Made by a program: the position numbers and the translations under genes
In this document: piece after piece, positions 9,675-20,243 of the stretch
Layout of the letters: the number at the start of each line of letters is the position of its first letter
Position numbering within the stretch: the first letter of the stretch is position 1
Notes under the pieces: generated by a model
Told to the model about the DNA's origin: nothing
What the model saw: the letters and a program-made list of their open reading frames with translations, nothing else
Database searches by the model: none
Assembly (NCBI GenBank): GCA_009668205.1
Contig: WJYM01000002.1
Coordinates: 496,001 to 560,000 of the forward strand
Length of the DNA stretch: 64,000 bases
Source of the DNA: Enterobacteriaceae bacterium RIT691
GTDB taxonomy: Bacteria; Pseudomonadota; Gammaproteobacteria; Enterobacterales; Enterobacteriaceae
Reading direction: 5' to 3'

Positions 9675-12359
9675 TTAATCGATGCTGCGTTGGATCTCGA
9701 TGATCTCGAACACTTCGATCATATCGCCGACGCGAACGTCGTTGTAGTTCTTAACGCCGATACCACATTCCATACCGTTACGGACTTCGTTAGCGTCATC
9801 TTTGAAGCGGCGCAGGGATTCCAGCTCGCCTTCGTAGATAACCACGTTGTCGCGCAGAACGCGGATTGGGTTGTGACGTTTAACCACACCTTCGGTAACC
9901 ATACAGCCTGCGATGGCACCAAATTTCGGCGATTTGAACACGTCACGAACTTCAGCCAGACCGATGATCTGCTGTTTCAGTTCTGGTGACAGCATACCGC
10001 TCATCGCTGCTTTCACTTCGTCAATCAGGTTATAGATGACGGAGTAGTAACGCAGATCCAGGCTTTCAGCATCAATGACGCGGCGCGCAGAAGCGTCAGC
10101 ACGGACGTTGAAGCCAACCAGAATCGCGTTGGATGCAGCAGCAAGTGTTGCGTCGGTTTCGGTGATACCACCTACGCCAGAACCAATGATCTTCACCTTC
10201 ACTTCTTCGGTAGAGAGTTTCAGCAGAGAATCGGAAATCGCTTCTACAGAACCCTGTACGTCGGCCTTCAGAACGACGTTCACTTCGTGAACTTCGCCTT
10301 CGGTCATGTTGGCAAACATGTTTTCCAGTTTGGATTTCTGCTGACGAGCCAGCTTAACTTCACGGAATTTGCCCTGACGATACAGTGCAACTTCACGCGC
10401 TTTCTTCTCGTCACGAACAACGGTCACTTCGTCACCGGCCGCCGGAACACCGGACAGACCCAGGATTTCCACTGGAATGGATGGACCTGCTTCCAGCACT
10501 TCCTGACCCAGTTCGTTACGCATCGCACGAACGCGACCGTACTCGAAGCCACACAGCACGATGTCACCTTTGTGCAGAGTACCTTCACGAACCAGTACGG
10601 TAGCAACCGGACCACGACCTTTATCCAAGAAGGATTCGATAACTGCACCGCTCGCCATACCGTTACGCACAGCTTTCAGTTCCAGAACTTCAGCCTGCAG
10701 CAGGATAGCGTCGAGCAGTTCATCAATACCGGTACCTGCTTTCGCAGAAACGTGGACGAACTGGCTCTCGCCGCCCCATGCTTCCGGCATGATGCCGTAC
10801 TGGGACAGTTCCTGCTTAACGCGGTCTGGATCGGCTTCCAGCTTATCGATTTTGTTTACTGCAACGACTACCGGCACGTTCGCCGCTTTCGCGTGCTGAA
10901 TAGCTTCGATAGTTTGTGGCATCACGCCATCGTCAGCAGCAACAACCAGGATAACGATATCCGTCGCCTGAGCACCACGAGCACGCATAGAGGTAAACGC
11001 GGCGTGACCCGGGGTATCGAGGAAGGTGATCATCCCTTTAGCATGCTCAACGTGGTAAGCACCGATATGCTGGGTAATACCACCCGCTTCGCCAGACGCC
11101 ACTTTCGTTGAACGAATGTAGTCGAGCAGAGAGGTTTTACCGTGGTCAACGTGACCCATGATGGTCACAACCGGTGCACGCGGCTCAGATGCAGCGCCAG
11201 TGTCACGGTCGCTCATTACCGCTTCTTCCAGCTCGTTTTCACGACGCAGGATAACTTTGTGGCCCATCTCTTCGGCAACCAGCTGTGCGGTTTCCTGGTC
11301 GATGACCTGGTTGATGGTGGCCATGGCGCCCAGTTTCATCATTGCTTTGATGACCTGAGAACCTTTAACCGCCATCTTGTTAGCGAGATCGCCAACGGTG
11401 ATGGTTTCGCCAATCACAACGTCACGGTTAACGGCCTGAGCTGGCTTCTGGAAGCCCTGCTGCAGCGCGGAACCTTTACGCTTGCCGCCTTTACCGCCGC
11501 GTACGGAAGCACGTGCTTCTTCACGGTCAGCTTTGGATTCAGCATGTTTGTTGGCTTTCTTCGCTGGACGCGCGGCTTTGGTGTTACGACCACGGCCACG
11601 GCCCGCTTCGCTTTCACGGTCGTTTTCATCTTCAGCCTGACGAGCATGCTGAGAGGTGGTGACGTGATAGTCGCTGTTGTCTTCGACCGGCTCAGCGTTA
11701 GCAATGCCGTTCTTTTCGTTTTCTTCGGCCATGCGGCGTGCTTCTTCAGCAACGCGGCGTGCATCTTCTTCAAGCTTGCGACGCGCTTCTTCTTCCGATT
11801 TACGCTTCAGCTCCGCGGATTCAGCTTCGCGGCGTGCTTTTTCAGCCTGGGCGGTTTTGGTCATATCGTCTGTCTGTTGATTGCTCACTGTGTCTTTTTC
11901 CGCAGCTTCACGTTTCGCTTTATCAGCGGAGTCACGTTTAGCTTGTTCTGCGGCCTCGCGTTCAGCTTTTGCCTGTGCCTCACGTTTGGCAGCTTCTTCT
12001 GCCTCACGACGGGCTTGTTCTTCCGCTTCGCGCTTCGCTTCTTCTTCAGCCAGACGTTCCGCTTCCTGCGGGTCACGTTTTACAAAGGTACGCGTTTTGC
12101 GGACTTCAATCTGCACCGATTTACTTTTACCACCAGTTCCCTGAACACTCAGAGTACTGCGGGTTTTACGCTGCAGGGTAAGCTTGTCAGGCGCAGAACC
12201 GTGTTCACGGTTCAGGTGCGCTAACAAGGTTTGTTTTTCTTGCGCAGTCACAGAGTCATCAGCGCTCTTCGGGATACCTGCATCAGCGAATTGCTGTACC
12301 AGGCGGTCCACGGGAGTCTGAATCTCTGCGGCCAGCGTTTTTACGGTTACATCTGTCAT
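9675..12359 (-). CDS. infB: InfB, translation initiation factor IF-2
   Basis: GTPase that brings fMet-tRNA to the 30S subunit and drives 70S joining. It has 894 residues. N-terminal winged-helix region (1-50), then a very charged Ala/Glu/Lys/Arg-rich linker (about 95-330) encoded by repeated gaagcg-type codons, then the G domain with [17 protein letters not shown] and NKID, and C-terminal tRNA-binding domains. Codon 158 is GTG (11886-11888) followed by SNQQTDDM, the same place as the internal start of IF2-beta in E. coli, with Met166 a possible third start. Start [10 protein letters not shown] has aggaagga upstream. Confidence 0.98.
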   Translation of the reverse strand: MTDVTVKTLAAEIQTPVDRLVQQFADAGIPKSADDSVTAQEKQTLLAHLNREHGSAPDKLTLQRKTRSTLSVQGTGGKSKSVQIEVRKTRTFVKRDPQEAERLAEEEAKREAEEQARREAEEAAKREAQAKAEREAAEQAKRDSADKAKREAAEKDTVSNQQTDDMTKTAQAEKARREAESAELKRKSEEEARRKLEEDARRVAEEARRMAEENEKNGIANAEPVEDNSDYHVTTSQHARQAEDENDRESEAGRGRGRNTKAARPAKKANKHAESKADREEARASVRGGKGGKRKGSALQQGFQKPAQAVNRDVVIGETITVGDLANKMAVKGSQVIKAMMKLGAMATINQVIDQETAQLVAEEMGHKVILRRENELEEAVMSDRDTGAASEPRAPVVTIMGHVDHGKTSLLDYIRSTKVASGEAGGITQHIGAYHVEHAKGMITFLDTPGHAAFTSMRARGAQATDIVILVVAADDGVMPQTIEAIQHAKAANVPVVVAVNKIDKLEADPDRVKQELSQYGIMPEAWGGESQFVHVSAKAGTGIDELLDAILLQAEVLELKAVRNGMASGAVIESFLDKGRGPVATVLVREGTLHKGDIVLCGFEYGRVRAMRNELGQEVLEAGPSIPVEILGLSGVPAAGDEVTVVRDEKKAREVALYRQGKFREVKLARQQKSKLENMFANMTEGEVHEVNVVLKADVQGSVEAISDSLLKLSTEEVKVKIIGSGVGGITETDATLAAASNAILVGFNVRADASARRVIDAESLDLRYYSVIYNLIDEVKAAMSGMLSPELKQQIIGLAEVRDVFKSPKFGAIAGCMVTEGVVKRHNPIRVLRDNVVIYEGELESLRRFKDDANEVRNGMECGIGVKNYNDVRVGDMIEVFEIIEIQRSID
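11886..11888 (-). other. Probable internal start codon for the short IF-2 form
   Basis: GTG at codon 158 of infB, in frame and followed by AGC AAT CAA CAG. E. coli uses the equivalent Val158 codon to make IF2-2. Conservation of position is seen; use of the codon is inferred. Confidence 0.65.
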
Positions 12360-12383
12360 GCTGTTCCTTCCTGCTACAGTTTA

Positions 12384-13871
12384 TTACGCTTCGTCGCCGA
12401 ACCAGCAAATGTTGCGGGCGGCCATGATGAGCTCACCGGCTTTCTCGTCGGTCAAACCTTCGATGTCAGCCAGGTCATCAATGCCCTGATCGGCCAGATC
12501 TTCCAGCGTACAAACACCGCGGGCAGCCAGCTTGAATGCCATTGCACGATCCAAACCTTCAAGGTTCAGCAGATCGTCAGCCGGTTTGTTATCACCGAGG
12601 CTTTCTTCCTGAGCCAGCGCCAGCGTAGTCAGTGCGTTTTTCGCACGTTCACGAAGTGCTTCAACGGTAGATTCATCCAGACCGTCGATTTCCAGCAGTT
12701 CTTTCATCGGCACGTAGGCCAGTTCTTCCAGGCTTGAGAAGCCTTCTTCAACCAGCACCGTCGCGAAATCTTCATCGATATCGAGATGTTTGGTGAAGGT
12801 ATCGATAGCCGCATGGGCTTCCGCCTGATGCTTCGCCTGCAGATCGTCAACGGTCATCACGTTGAGATCCCAACCGCTCAGTTGAGAAGCCAGGCGCACG
12901 TTCTGACCATTACGGCCGATAGCCTGCGCCAGGTTGCCAGCTTCTACGGCGATATCCATAGTGTGCTTGTCTTCATCAACAACGATAGAGGCCACATCTG
13001 CCGGAGCCATTGCGTTGATAACGAACTGAGCCGGGTTATCGTCCCACAGCACGATGTCGATACGCTCGCCGCCGAGTTCAGTTGATACTGCCTGAACACG
13101 TGCGCCACGCATACCGACGCAAGCCCCTACTGGATCGATGCGTTTATCGTTGGTTTTCACGGCGATTTTCGCACGTGAGCCAGGATCGCGAGCGGCTGCT
13201 TTGATCTCGATAACTTCTTCGCCAATTTCCGGCACTTCGATGCGGAACAGCTCTACCAGCATTTCTGGCTTAGAACGGGTGACAAACAGCTGCGCACCGC
13301 GAGCTTCAGGACGTACTGAATAGAGTACACCACGAATACGGTCACCCGGGCGGAAGTTTTCACGCGGCAGCATGTCTTCACGCAGGATAACGGCTTCAGC
13401 GTTGTTACCCAGATCCAGGGAGATGTTGTCACGGTTCACTTTTTTCACCACGCCGGTGATGATTTCACCTTCGTGCTCGCGGAACTGATCAACAACCATC
13501 GCACGTTCTGCTTCGCGAACTTTCTGTACGATAACCTGTTTTGCGGTTTGGGTGGTGATACGGTCGAAGGTCACAGACTCAATCTGATCTTCTACGAATT
13601 CACCTACGTTAAAGCTTTCGTCTTCGAAACGAGCGGCTTCCAACGTAATTTCTTTGGTAGGCTGAGTAACTTCTTCAACGATTACCCAACGACGGAAGGT
13701 ATCGAAATCACCGCTTTTGCGATCGATTTCGACGCGAACATCAATCTCTTGCTCGTATTTTTTCTTGGTTGCCGTGGCCAGTGCACTTTCCAGCGCTTCG
13801 AAAATTTTCTCGCGCGGCAGCGACTTCTCGTTGGAAACGGCTTCAACAACAGCCAAAATTTCTTTGTTCAT
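12384..13871 (-). CDS. nusA: NusA, transcription elongation/antitermination factor
   Basis: Binds RNA polymerase and nascent RNA; promotes pausing, intrinsic termination and, with NusB/E/G, antitermination. It has 495 residues, the E. coli size. N-terminal RNAP-binding domain (1-~130), S1 domain ([21 protein letters not shown]), two KH domains ([15 protein letters not shown] and [14 protein letters not shown]), then two acidic repeats ending in CWFGDEA that bind alpha-CTD and lambda N in E. coli. Located between rimP and infB in the metY operon; known to feed back on its own operon in E. coli. Confidence 0.98.
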   Translation of the reverse strand: MNKEILAVVEAVSNEKSLPREKIFEALESALATATKKKYEQEIDVRVEIDRKSGDFDTFRRWVIVEEVTQPTKEITLEAARFEDESFNVGEFVEDQIESVTFDRITTQTAKQVIVQKVREAERAMVVDQFREHEGEIITGVVKKVNRDNISLDLGNNAEAVILREDMLPRENFRPGDRIRGVLYSVRPEARGAQLFVTRSKPEMLVELFRIEVPEIGEEVIEIKAAARDPGSRAKIAVKTNDKRIDPVGACVGMRGARVQAVSTELGGERIDIVLWDDNPAQFVINAMAPADVASIVVDEDKHTMDIAVEAGNLAQAIGRNGQNVRLASQLSGWDLNVMTVDDLQAKHQAEAHAAIDTFTKHLDIDEDFATVLVEEGFSSLEELAYVPMKELLEIDGLDESTVEALRERAKNALTTLALAQEESLGDNKPADDLLNLEGLDRAMAFKLAARGVCTLEDLADQGIDDLADIEGLTDEKAGELIMAARNICWFGDEA

Positions 13872-13898
13872 CGGGGCCTTTCACCTCAATCCAGACTG

Positions 13899-14351
13899 TT
13901 AAAAGTGGGGAACCAGGTTCGCCTTCTGGATGTTACTCAGCGCGAACACTTCATCTTTGCCTTCGACTGTAACAGTGATCATCTCACCGTCTACCGCTTT
14001 GATAACGCCCTGCCATTTACGACGGTTTTGAACCGCCATGCGCAGGACAAGCGTCACCTCATCACCGAGGAAACGCGTGTAGTGTTCAGCGGTGAACATT
14101 GGACGGTCGAGCCCTGGTGAGGAAACTTCCAGGTTGTACGCGACGGTAATGGGATCTTCGACATCCATGACGGCACTGACCTGGTGGCTCACATCAGCAC
14201 AATCATCAACATTGATGCCATCTTCACTATCAATATAGATGCGGAGCGTGGATGTGCGACCGCGAATGAATTCGATGCCGACCAGCTCGAAGCCCAGAGC
14301 CTCAACCGGCGCTGTAAGCATCTCTGTTAATTTCTGTTCTAATGTGGACAA
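13899..14351 (-). CDS. rimP: RimP, 30S ribosome maturation factor
   Basis: Needed for assembly of the 16S rRNA 3' domain and S12 region. I take the TTG at 14349-14351 as the start ((M)[10 protein letters not shown]), giving 150 residues, the size I recall for E. coli, with a GGGGGTG ribosome-binding site just upstream. A GTG two codons earlier and another TTG four codons earlier are in frame and cannot be excluded. The family core [12 protein letters not shown] and the C-terminal Sm-like domain ([20 protein letters not shown]) are intact. First protein gene after metY. Confidence 0.93.
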   Translation of the reverse strand: MSTLEQKLTEMLTAPVEALGFELVGIEFIRGRTSTLRIYIDSEDGINVDDCADVSHQVSAVMDVEDPITVAYNLEVSSPGLDRPMFTAEHYTRFLGDEVTLVLRMAVQNRRKWQGVIKAVDGEMITVTVEGKDEVFALSNIQKANLVPHF

Positions 14352-14369
14352 GCCCACCCCCAAGACATA

Positions 14370-14388
14370 AAAAAAGGGCGTAAAGCCC
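14370..14388 (-). terminator. Weak terminator-like hairpin before rimP
   Basis: Minus strand: gggc/gccc stem (arms 14376-14379, 14385-14388) followed by seven T, only about 20 bases before the rimP start. The stem is short, so it is probably leaky. Together with the next hairpin it would lower operon expression relative to the tRNA. Confidence 0.5.
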
Positions 14389-14410
14389 AGTTATTCTTTA
14401 GTCAGATAAC

Positions 14411-14433
14411 AAAAAACCCCGATAAATCGGGGC
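14411..14433 (-). terminator. Terminator downstream of metY
   Basis: Minus strand hairpin ccccgat/atcgggg (arms 14417-14423 and 14426-14432) followed by six T. It lies about 115 nt after the tRNA. It must be read through for nusA-infB expression from the metY promoter. Confidence 0.85.
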
Positions 14434-14549
14434 TTTAGATAACTGAACCCTATAACCGCAACTGCGGTCTGGAGTACTTTCCGAGAGAATTTTTTCAAAT
14501 CTCGCTACGAATACGAAGAGTATATTTGAAAAAGAACTCAAAGGGAAAG

Positions 14550-14626
<77 letters not shown>

Positions 14627-14717
14627 CCTGAAACGTGGCATATTTTACTCATTTCGAGCAAAAAACGCAAATACTGCTGGGATTTGGTACCGAGGACGGG
14701 ACGTAAAACCGGCCTGA

Positions 14718-14747
14718 ATTATAGTGAAAAAACCGGCGTTGTGTCAA
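14718..14747 (-). promoter_or_regulatory. Strong sigma-70 promoter of the metY-nusA operon
   Basis: Minus strand: consensus -35 TTGACA (14742-14747), 18-bp spacer, consensus -10 TATAAT (14718-14723). The tRNA begins about 90 bases downstream. Both hexamers are perfect, as expected for a stable-RNA operon. Confidence 0.88.
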
Positions 14748-14872
14748 CTCATAGATCAGGATAATTGCCGTGACATAATAAACCTGCTGTTATGCATAAC
14801 GTTAGGATGCTGAAATGCATTTTTTACACGGAAATTAAGGAATGCACTTGTGTTTTTACAAAAAGATGATTA

Positions 14873-16305
<1,433 letters not shown>

Positions 16306-16323
16306 TCGATTCAGCATCAACTC

Positions 16324-16350
16324 AGGCCGGGCATGCCCGGCCTTTATTAT
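16324..16350 (+). terminator. Terminator of argG
   Basis: Perfect palindrome aggccgggc/gcccggcct (16324-16343) followed by a T-rich tract. Confidence 0.88.
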
Positions 16351-16480
16351 TTTTGTATCAGAAAAAGGTTGCTAACAGCACAGATTTTTCAGCCGATTTT
16401 ACCTGTCCGTTTCGCGACTTATGTTTTACTATGCATGTCTATAACTCTGCTAAAAGTCATCATTATTCATGAGGATTGCT

Positions 16481-17110
16481 ATGCATATTACGCAGCCTGT
16501 TCGCCCACAACAGGCGATTGAACGTTTATTGGAAGCGCTGGAACCCCATGCAACGCCATTGAACGCGGTCGCCCGAAAAAAGCTCACCTGGGACTATAAA
16601 GGCAAGCCTCAGCTTTACCTGTTTAAAAACGGGGAAATTTCGATTCTGCGATCTTCCGATGGCCTTCTGATGGTCACCGTTTATGAAGCTCATCTGTTCG
16701 GTATTGCCGAAATGTTCCAGCCAATGCGTACGCATGGTCTGCGAGCTGAAATAGAGTGTGAAGTGCTGAGAATAGATACTGACGACGCAATCGCTATTCT
16801 ACGAGAACAAAATCTCTGGGAAGATGTGACGGCGCTTTTGTCTTATCACACGGCTTATATGACCTATCGTGACGAACTGGTATTGCAGCAGCGTACTTAT
16901 TCTGTGATTCGTAATCACCTGATGGAAATGATCCTGCTTCCTGAAGAAACAAGAATGAGAATCTCAATGCTTGATTATATCCAGGACCGCACGCATTTAT
17001 CGCGCAGCAGTATTTTGAACGTCTTGTCCGCACTGAAAAAAGGCAAGTACATTCAGTTTATCCGCGGTGGATATTTACAACATATTGAGTCGCTTCCAGA
17101 AAAGTTTTGA
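16481..17110 (+). CDS. IprA/YaiV-family winged-helix transcriptional regulator
   Basis: Predicted DNA-binding regulator of 209 residues. I choose the second ATG (MHITQPVRP) because GAGG lies six bases before it; the first ATG, four codons up, would leave no Shine-Dalgarno. The N-terminal half looks like a cyclic-nucleotide-binding-type jelly roll without an obvious nucleotide pocket (LFKNGEISILRSSDGLLMV). The C-terminal half LDYIQDRTHLSRSSILNVLSALKKGKYI is a winged helix closely similar in layout to E. coli YaiV/IprA, which affects peroxide resistance. It heads the accessory block and reads toward the OmpA-type gene, so control of its neighbours is a reasonable guess. Confidence 0.75.
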   Translation: MHITQPVRPQQAIERLLEALEPHATPLNAVARKKLTWDYKGKPQLYLFKNGEISILRSSDGLLMVTVYEAHLFGIAEMFQPMRTHGLRAEIECEVLRIDTDDAIAILREQNLWEDVTALLSYHTAYMTYRDELVLQQRTYSVIRNHLMEMILLPEETRMRISMLDYIQDRTHLSRSSILNVLSALKKGKYIQFIRGGYLQHIESLPEKF

Positions 17111-17120
17111 ACTTAAATTC

Positions 17121-17151
17121 CCTTCCGCTGTCCTATCATTACAGCGGAAGG
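17121..17151 (+). terminator. Hairpin after the IprA-like gene
   Basis: Perfect 11-bp stem ccttccgctgt/acagcggaagg with a 9-nt loop, starting 11 nt after the stop. The T-tract is poor (tattta), so it may be a weak terminator or an RNA-stabilising hairpin. Confidence 0.6.
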
Positions 17152-17318
17152 TATTTAACCCTATACGTACTTTGTTCACATCTCCCTCCTGTATAAAATC
17201 CAGTCAATTTTTAAAATTAAACCGTTTTGGATTAACAGCAAACAAAAATCATCTATATCTTGGTCGCCTGCGCTTATTAGCACTCCTGTTTTGCTTTTAC
17301 GAAGGATTAAGGTTCAAG

Positions 17319-18356
17319 ATGAAAAAGACGCTTGTCGCTCTGATGGTTTTAAATGCATGTGCTGTTTCTACTGCTTTCGCTGCGGGCGATGCAGGTACCT
17401 GGTACAGCGGTGCTAAATTCGGCTGGTCTCACTATGCAGACGTTCATGGCAACAATGGTTTCAACGCAAACCAGGCCGCAGCTGACGATTTCAATGTTGA
17501 CCACGACAATGTGGGCGGCGGCGTATTCGGTGGCTATCAGATCAACGACTGGCTGGCAATTGAAGGTGGTTACGACTACCTCGGCAATATGCAGTACAAC
17601 GGCAACAACGGCGTTCCAGACACCAAAATGAAGAGCCAGGGTCTGCAGATCTCTGCGAAAACCAGCTACGGTCTGACCAGCGATTGGGACCTGTACAGCC
17701 GTTTAGGTGTGATGGGTTACCGTGCAGAAGCTGATACTGCAGGTCACAACAAATTCGAAACTGGCATCCGTCCGCTGGTTGCTGTGGGTTCTGAGTACGC
17801 GTTCACCAAAAACTGGGCTGGCCGTCTGGAATACCAGTGGGTTAGCAACGTAGGTAACTCTAACCAGATCGGTGTGAGCTCTGACATCCACTCTGTGACC
17901 GCAGGCGTGGTTTACCGTTTCGGTCAGCACGACGATGCACCAGTTGTTGCGCCAGTTGAAGCTGCGCCAGTTGCAGAAACCAAGACTTTCAACCTGAAGT
18001 CTGACGTGATGTTCGGCTACGACTCTGCAACCCTGACCGACGAAGGTAAAGCAGCGATCACTCAGCTGTACAACTCTCCGGACATGCAGGCAGCGAAAGA
18101 CCACTCTACTACCGTTATCGGTTACAGCGACCGTACCGGTAAAGCAGAATACAACCAGCAGCTGTCTGCACGTCGTGCACAGGCTGTTGCTGACCAGCTG
18201 GTAGCCCTGGGCATGCCTGCTGCGAACATCCAGACCGAAGGCCGTGGTGCAAGCGACTCTGTTACTGGTAGCACCTGTGACAACCAGACTGGCAACGCGC
18301 TGATCTCTTGCCTGGCGCCAGACCGTCGCGTAGTTGTACAGATCTCCGGTCAGTAA
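17319..18356 (+). CDS. OmpA-family outer-membrane porin (additional paralogue)
   Basis: 345 residues starting MKKTLVALMVL after AAGG. Signal peptide ends near 21 (STAFA). Residues about 22-195 form the eight-stranded OmpA beta barrel, ending in VVYRFGQ; a Pro/Ala/Val linker (APVVAPVEAAPVAE) follows; the C-terminal OmpA/MotB domain has FGYDSATLTDEGK, GYSDRTGKAEYNQQLSARRAQAV and the disulphide pair in GSTCDN ... SCLAPDRR. The Asp and Arg that bind diaminopimelate in OmpA are present. Linkage to argG/leuU shows it is not the classical ompA, which lies elsewhere in enterics. Codon choice is that of a highly expressed gene. Physiological role unknown. Confidence 0.88.
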   Translation: MKKTLVALMVLNACAVSTAFAAGDAGTWYSGAKFGWSHYADVHGNNGFNANQAAADDFNVDHDNVGGGVFGGYQINDWLAIEGGYDYLGNMQYNGNNGVPDTKMKSQGLQISAKTSYGLTSDWDLYSRLGVMGYRAEADTAGHNKFETGIRPLVAVGSEYAFTKNWAGRLEYQWVSNVGNSNQIGVSSDIHSVTAGVVYRFGQHDDAPVVAPVEAAPVAETKTFNLKSDVMFGYDSATLTDEGKAAITQLYNSPDMQAAKDHSTTVIGYSDRTGKAEYNQQLSARRAQAVADQLVALGMPAANIQTEGRGASDSVTGSTCDNQTGNALISCLAPDRRVVVQISGQ

Positions 18357-18390
18357 TATTTTCTCGCGATAGCAAACACTTGATTTATTT

Positions 18391-18416
18391 GCCCGATCTT
18401 TGTATCGGGCTTTTTT
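18391..18416 (+). terminator. Terminator of the OmpA-type gene
   Basis: Stem gcccgat/atcgggc (arms 18391-18397 and 18404-18410) followed by six T. Confidence 0.9.
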
Positions 18417-18435
18417 ACATTTGAAGGATTAACAA

Positions 18436-18987
18436 ATGCGAATGTTTAACCTAAAAGCGATGGTTTTGCTGGCGACGCTGGGCGTGGCGGCGACAGCAAA
18501 TGCGTCCATCAATCTACATGGTGAAGCCGGCAAAGAGTTTACCAACCTGTCGGCAAGCTTCGGTGCAGACAACCCAGGGCTGACCTTCAATGGCAACTGG
18601 GCACACAGTGACGATGACGGCGATGTCGCGGGACTGGGCATGGGATTCAACTTGCCGTTAGGCCCAGTGCTGTTTACCGTGGGTGGCAAAGCGCTGTACC
18701 TGAACCCGAAAGATGGTGATGAAGGATATGCGGTTGCTGTCGGTGGCGGAGCTCAGATCCCATTGGGTGACTTCATTACCCTCTTCGGTGAGGGCTATTA
18801 CTCCCCGGATTCATTATCCAGCGGTGTTGAAGACTATGTCGAAGCCAATGGTGGTGTACGCGTGCGAATCATCAAATCGATGAGCATTGAGGCGGGTTAT
18901 CGTTACATGGATATGGCAGGTAAGCATGACCATCGTGACAATAAGCTGGCTGATGGGGCTTATGCAGGTTTCAACTTTACCTTCTAA
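18436..18987 (+). CDS. YfaZ-family outer-membrane protein
   Basis: 183-residue predicted outer-membrane beta-barrel. Start MRMFNLKAMV with AAGGA seven bases upstream; signal peptide ends near 23 (TANA|S). Body made of alternating amphipathic strands rich in Gly and aromatic residues, ending in ...YAGFNFTF with C-terminal Phe, the outer-membrane insertion signal. The stretches HSDDDGDVAGLGMGF and SLSSGVEDYVEANGGVR are those I associate with E. coli YfaZ; the function of the family is not established. It lies 80 bases behind the OmpA-type gene but beyond that gene's terminator, so its expression may be partly separate. Confidence 0.8.
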   Translation: MRMFNLKAMVLLATLGVAATANASINLHGEAGKEFTNLSASFGADNPGLTFNGNWAHSDDDGDVAGLGMGFNLPLGPVLFTVGGKALYLNPKDGDEGYAVAVGGGAQIPLGDFITLFGEGYYSPDSLSSGVEDYVEANGGVRVRIIKSMSIEAGYRYMDMAGKHDHRDNKLADGAYAGFNFTF

Positions 18988-18997
18988 TCCTCTCCCG

Positions 18998-19021
18998 AGA
19001 TTGCCGGTCCTCCGGCAATCT
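18998..19021. terminator. Inverted repeat between convergent yfaZ-like and lipoprotein genes
   Basis: Perfect 10-bp stem agattgccgg/ccggcaatct with tcct loop, ten bases after the yfaZ-like stop. T-tracts are weak on both strands; bidirectional termination is likely from the position. Confidence 0.65.
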
Positions 19022-19036
19022 TCAGAAGCGCTGTCT

Positions 19037-19432
19037 TCAGGCCGTTCCCTTCAGTGGCTGCAGCAACTGATTGAGAGACTTCAATCCTGCCACATTACCA
19101 TCCTTACGATACGTTTCGTTCATTGACGAGATCTGCTCCAGCTTAGCCAGTGCAGTAAAGACCTGGTGTGCTTCGCTGTGCGTGTCTAAAACCTCATCCG
19201 GTTTCACATCCTGCATAGTCGATTTCAATGAGAACTTCAGCTCGCTGATACGCTGAGCGTTGTCCTGATAGCAGCGGGTCACAGTGCTGTTGTCCGCTGT
19301 GGCTGTGCCTTGTGAATGCACCACGGGCACCGTCATTTCCTGAATTTCATCAACAGTCGTTGAGGTGGAAGAACTGCTGCAGCCTGCCAGTAACATAATA
19401 CCCGTCAGGGCTACGAGAGGAGATATTTTCAC
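19037..19432 (-). CDS. Small lipoprotein of unknown function
   Basis: 131 residues from a GTG start (MKISPLVALT), with AGGA about ten bases upstream. Signal peptide with lipobox LLAGC and predicted lipidated Cys18; residue +2 is Ser, which favours sorting to the outer membrane. A Ser/Thr-rich tether follows, then a mostly helical, soluble domain with a single Cys (RCYQDN). I do not recognise the family. It is convergent with the OmpA/YfaZ-type genes and lies before leuU, on the edge of the accessory block. Confidence 0.72.
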   Translation of the reverse strand: MKISPLVALTGIMLLAGCSSSSTSTTVDEIQEMTVPVVHSQGTATADNSTVTRCYQDNAQRISELKFSLKSTMQDVKPDEVLDTHSEAHQVFTALAKLEQISSMNETYRKDGNVAGLKSLNQLLQPLKGTA

Positions 19433-19553
19433 GACGTCCGGATTCCTGCAAAGTGATGTAAAAATAGACGATGCAGACTTTATCGATTATTGCAGGACGC
19501 AAACAGAAGAGTTTTATTTATAAATAAACTGAAAAAGTACAAACCACAAAAAC

Positions 19554-19577
19554 AAAAAAAGACGCTTTGTAAGCGTC
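19554..19577 (-). terminator. Terminator of the secG-leuU transcript
   Basis: Minus strand hairpin gacgctt/aagcgtc (19561-19567/19571-19577) with a 3-nt loop, followed by seven T. It lies 15 nt past the tRNA. Confidence 0.9.
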
Positions 19578-19592
19578 TCTTTTCTGGAATAT

Positions 19593-19679
19593 TGGTACCG
19601 AGGATGGGACTCGAACCCACAAGCCCGTTAGGGCACTACCACCTCAAGGTAGCGTGTCTACCAATTCCACCACCTCGGT
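19593..19679 (-). tRNA. leuU: tRNA-Leu (GAG), leuU
   Basis: 87 nt on the minus strand, class II with a long variable arm (GTGCCCTAACGGGCTTGT), encoded CCA. Anticodon stem CTACC/GGTAG encloses TTGAGGT, so the anticodon is GAG, reading CUU/CUC codons. First pair A1:T72. It lies just after secG, as in E. coli, and is probably processed from the same transcript. Confidence 0.96.
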
Positions 19680-19688
19680 ACAGAACCC

Positions 19689-20018
19689 TTAGTGTGGGAT
19701 ATCGCTGCTCGGCTGGGCCGGTGCTGCTGGCTGAGTCTGCTCCGATTTCGGTGCAGTCAGGTTATCCCACTCGCTTCCTTTATTCGTCTTGTTGGTATTG
19801 ATGTTACCCAAAGCCAGACTGATGATGAAGAATAGCGTCGCCAGAATTGCGGTCATGCGAGTCATGAAGTTGCCAGAACCACTTGAACCAAACAATGTAG
19901 CGGATGCGCCTGCTCCGAAGGAGGCTCCCATATCCGCGCCTTTACCCTGCTGCAGCATGATCAGACCAACAAGGCCAATCGCGACAATAAGGAAAACGAC
20001 CAGAAGAGCTTCGTACAT
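19689..20018 (-). CDS. secG: SecG, Sec translocon subunit
   Basis: Small inner-membrane subunit of SecYEG that aids SecA-driven export. Start [10 protein letters not shown] gives 109 residues; the open frame upstream is discarded. Two membrane helices (about 2-24 and 54-73) flank the conserved [25 protein letters not shown] loop in two overlapping blocks. The tail is hydrophilic and Gln/Pro/Ala-rich. It lies between glmM and leuU. Confidence 0.96.
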   Translation of the reverse strand: MYEALLVVFLIVAIGLVGLIMLQQGKGADMGASFGAGASATLFGSSGSGNFMTRMTAILATLFFIISLALGNINTNKTNKGSEWDNLTAPKSEQTQPAAPAQPSSDIPH

Positions 20019-20243
20019 AATCAACCTGTTCCTTGCGGTATTACCGCATACCAATTGCTTCGACCAATAAAGCGGGACTCATTAATGTTTCCCACTGAAG
20101 CGGGTGTGAATACTAACCAAAGCGAATCAGCTTCGCAAGGGCAATTTAAACGCATTGTATCAACTGCAGAAAAAAACAGCAAAAGACTGAAATTCTGGCA
20201 GTCACAAGGCGACAAACGTCGCCTTTTTAGACAGTTGCTGCAC

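Noticed and set aside
11400-12060. Repetitive DNA in infB considered as a satellite or phase-variable repeat
   Set aside because: The repeats are degenerate and code for the usual charged linker of enterobacterial IF-2.
11142-12224. 360-codon open frame antisense to infB
   Set aside because: Phe/Cys-rich mirror of the Ala/Glu/Lys repeats of IF-2; no signal of its own.
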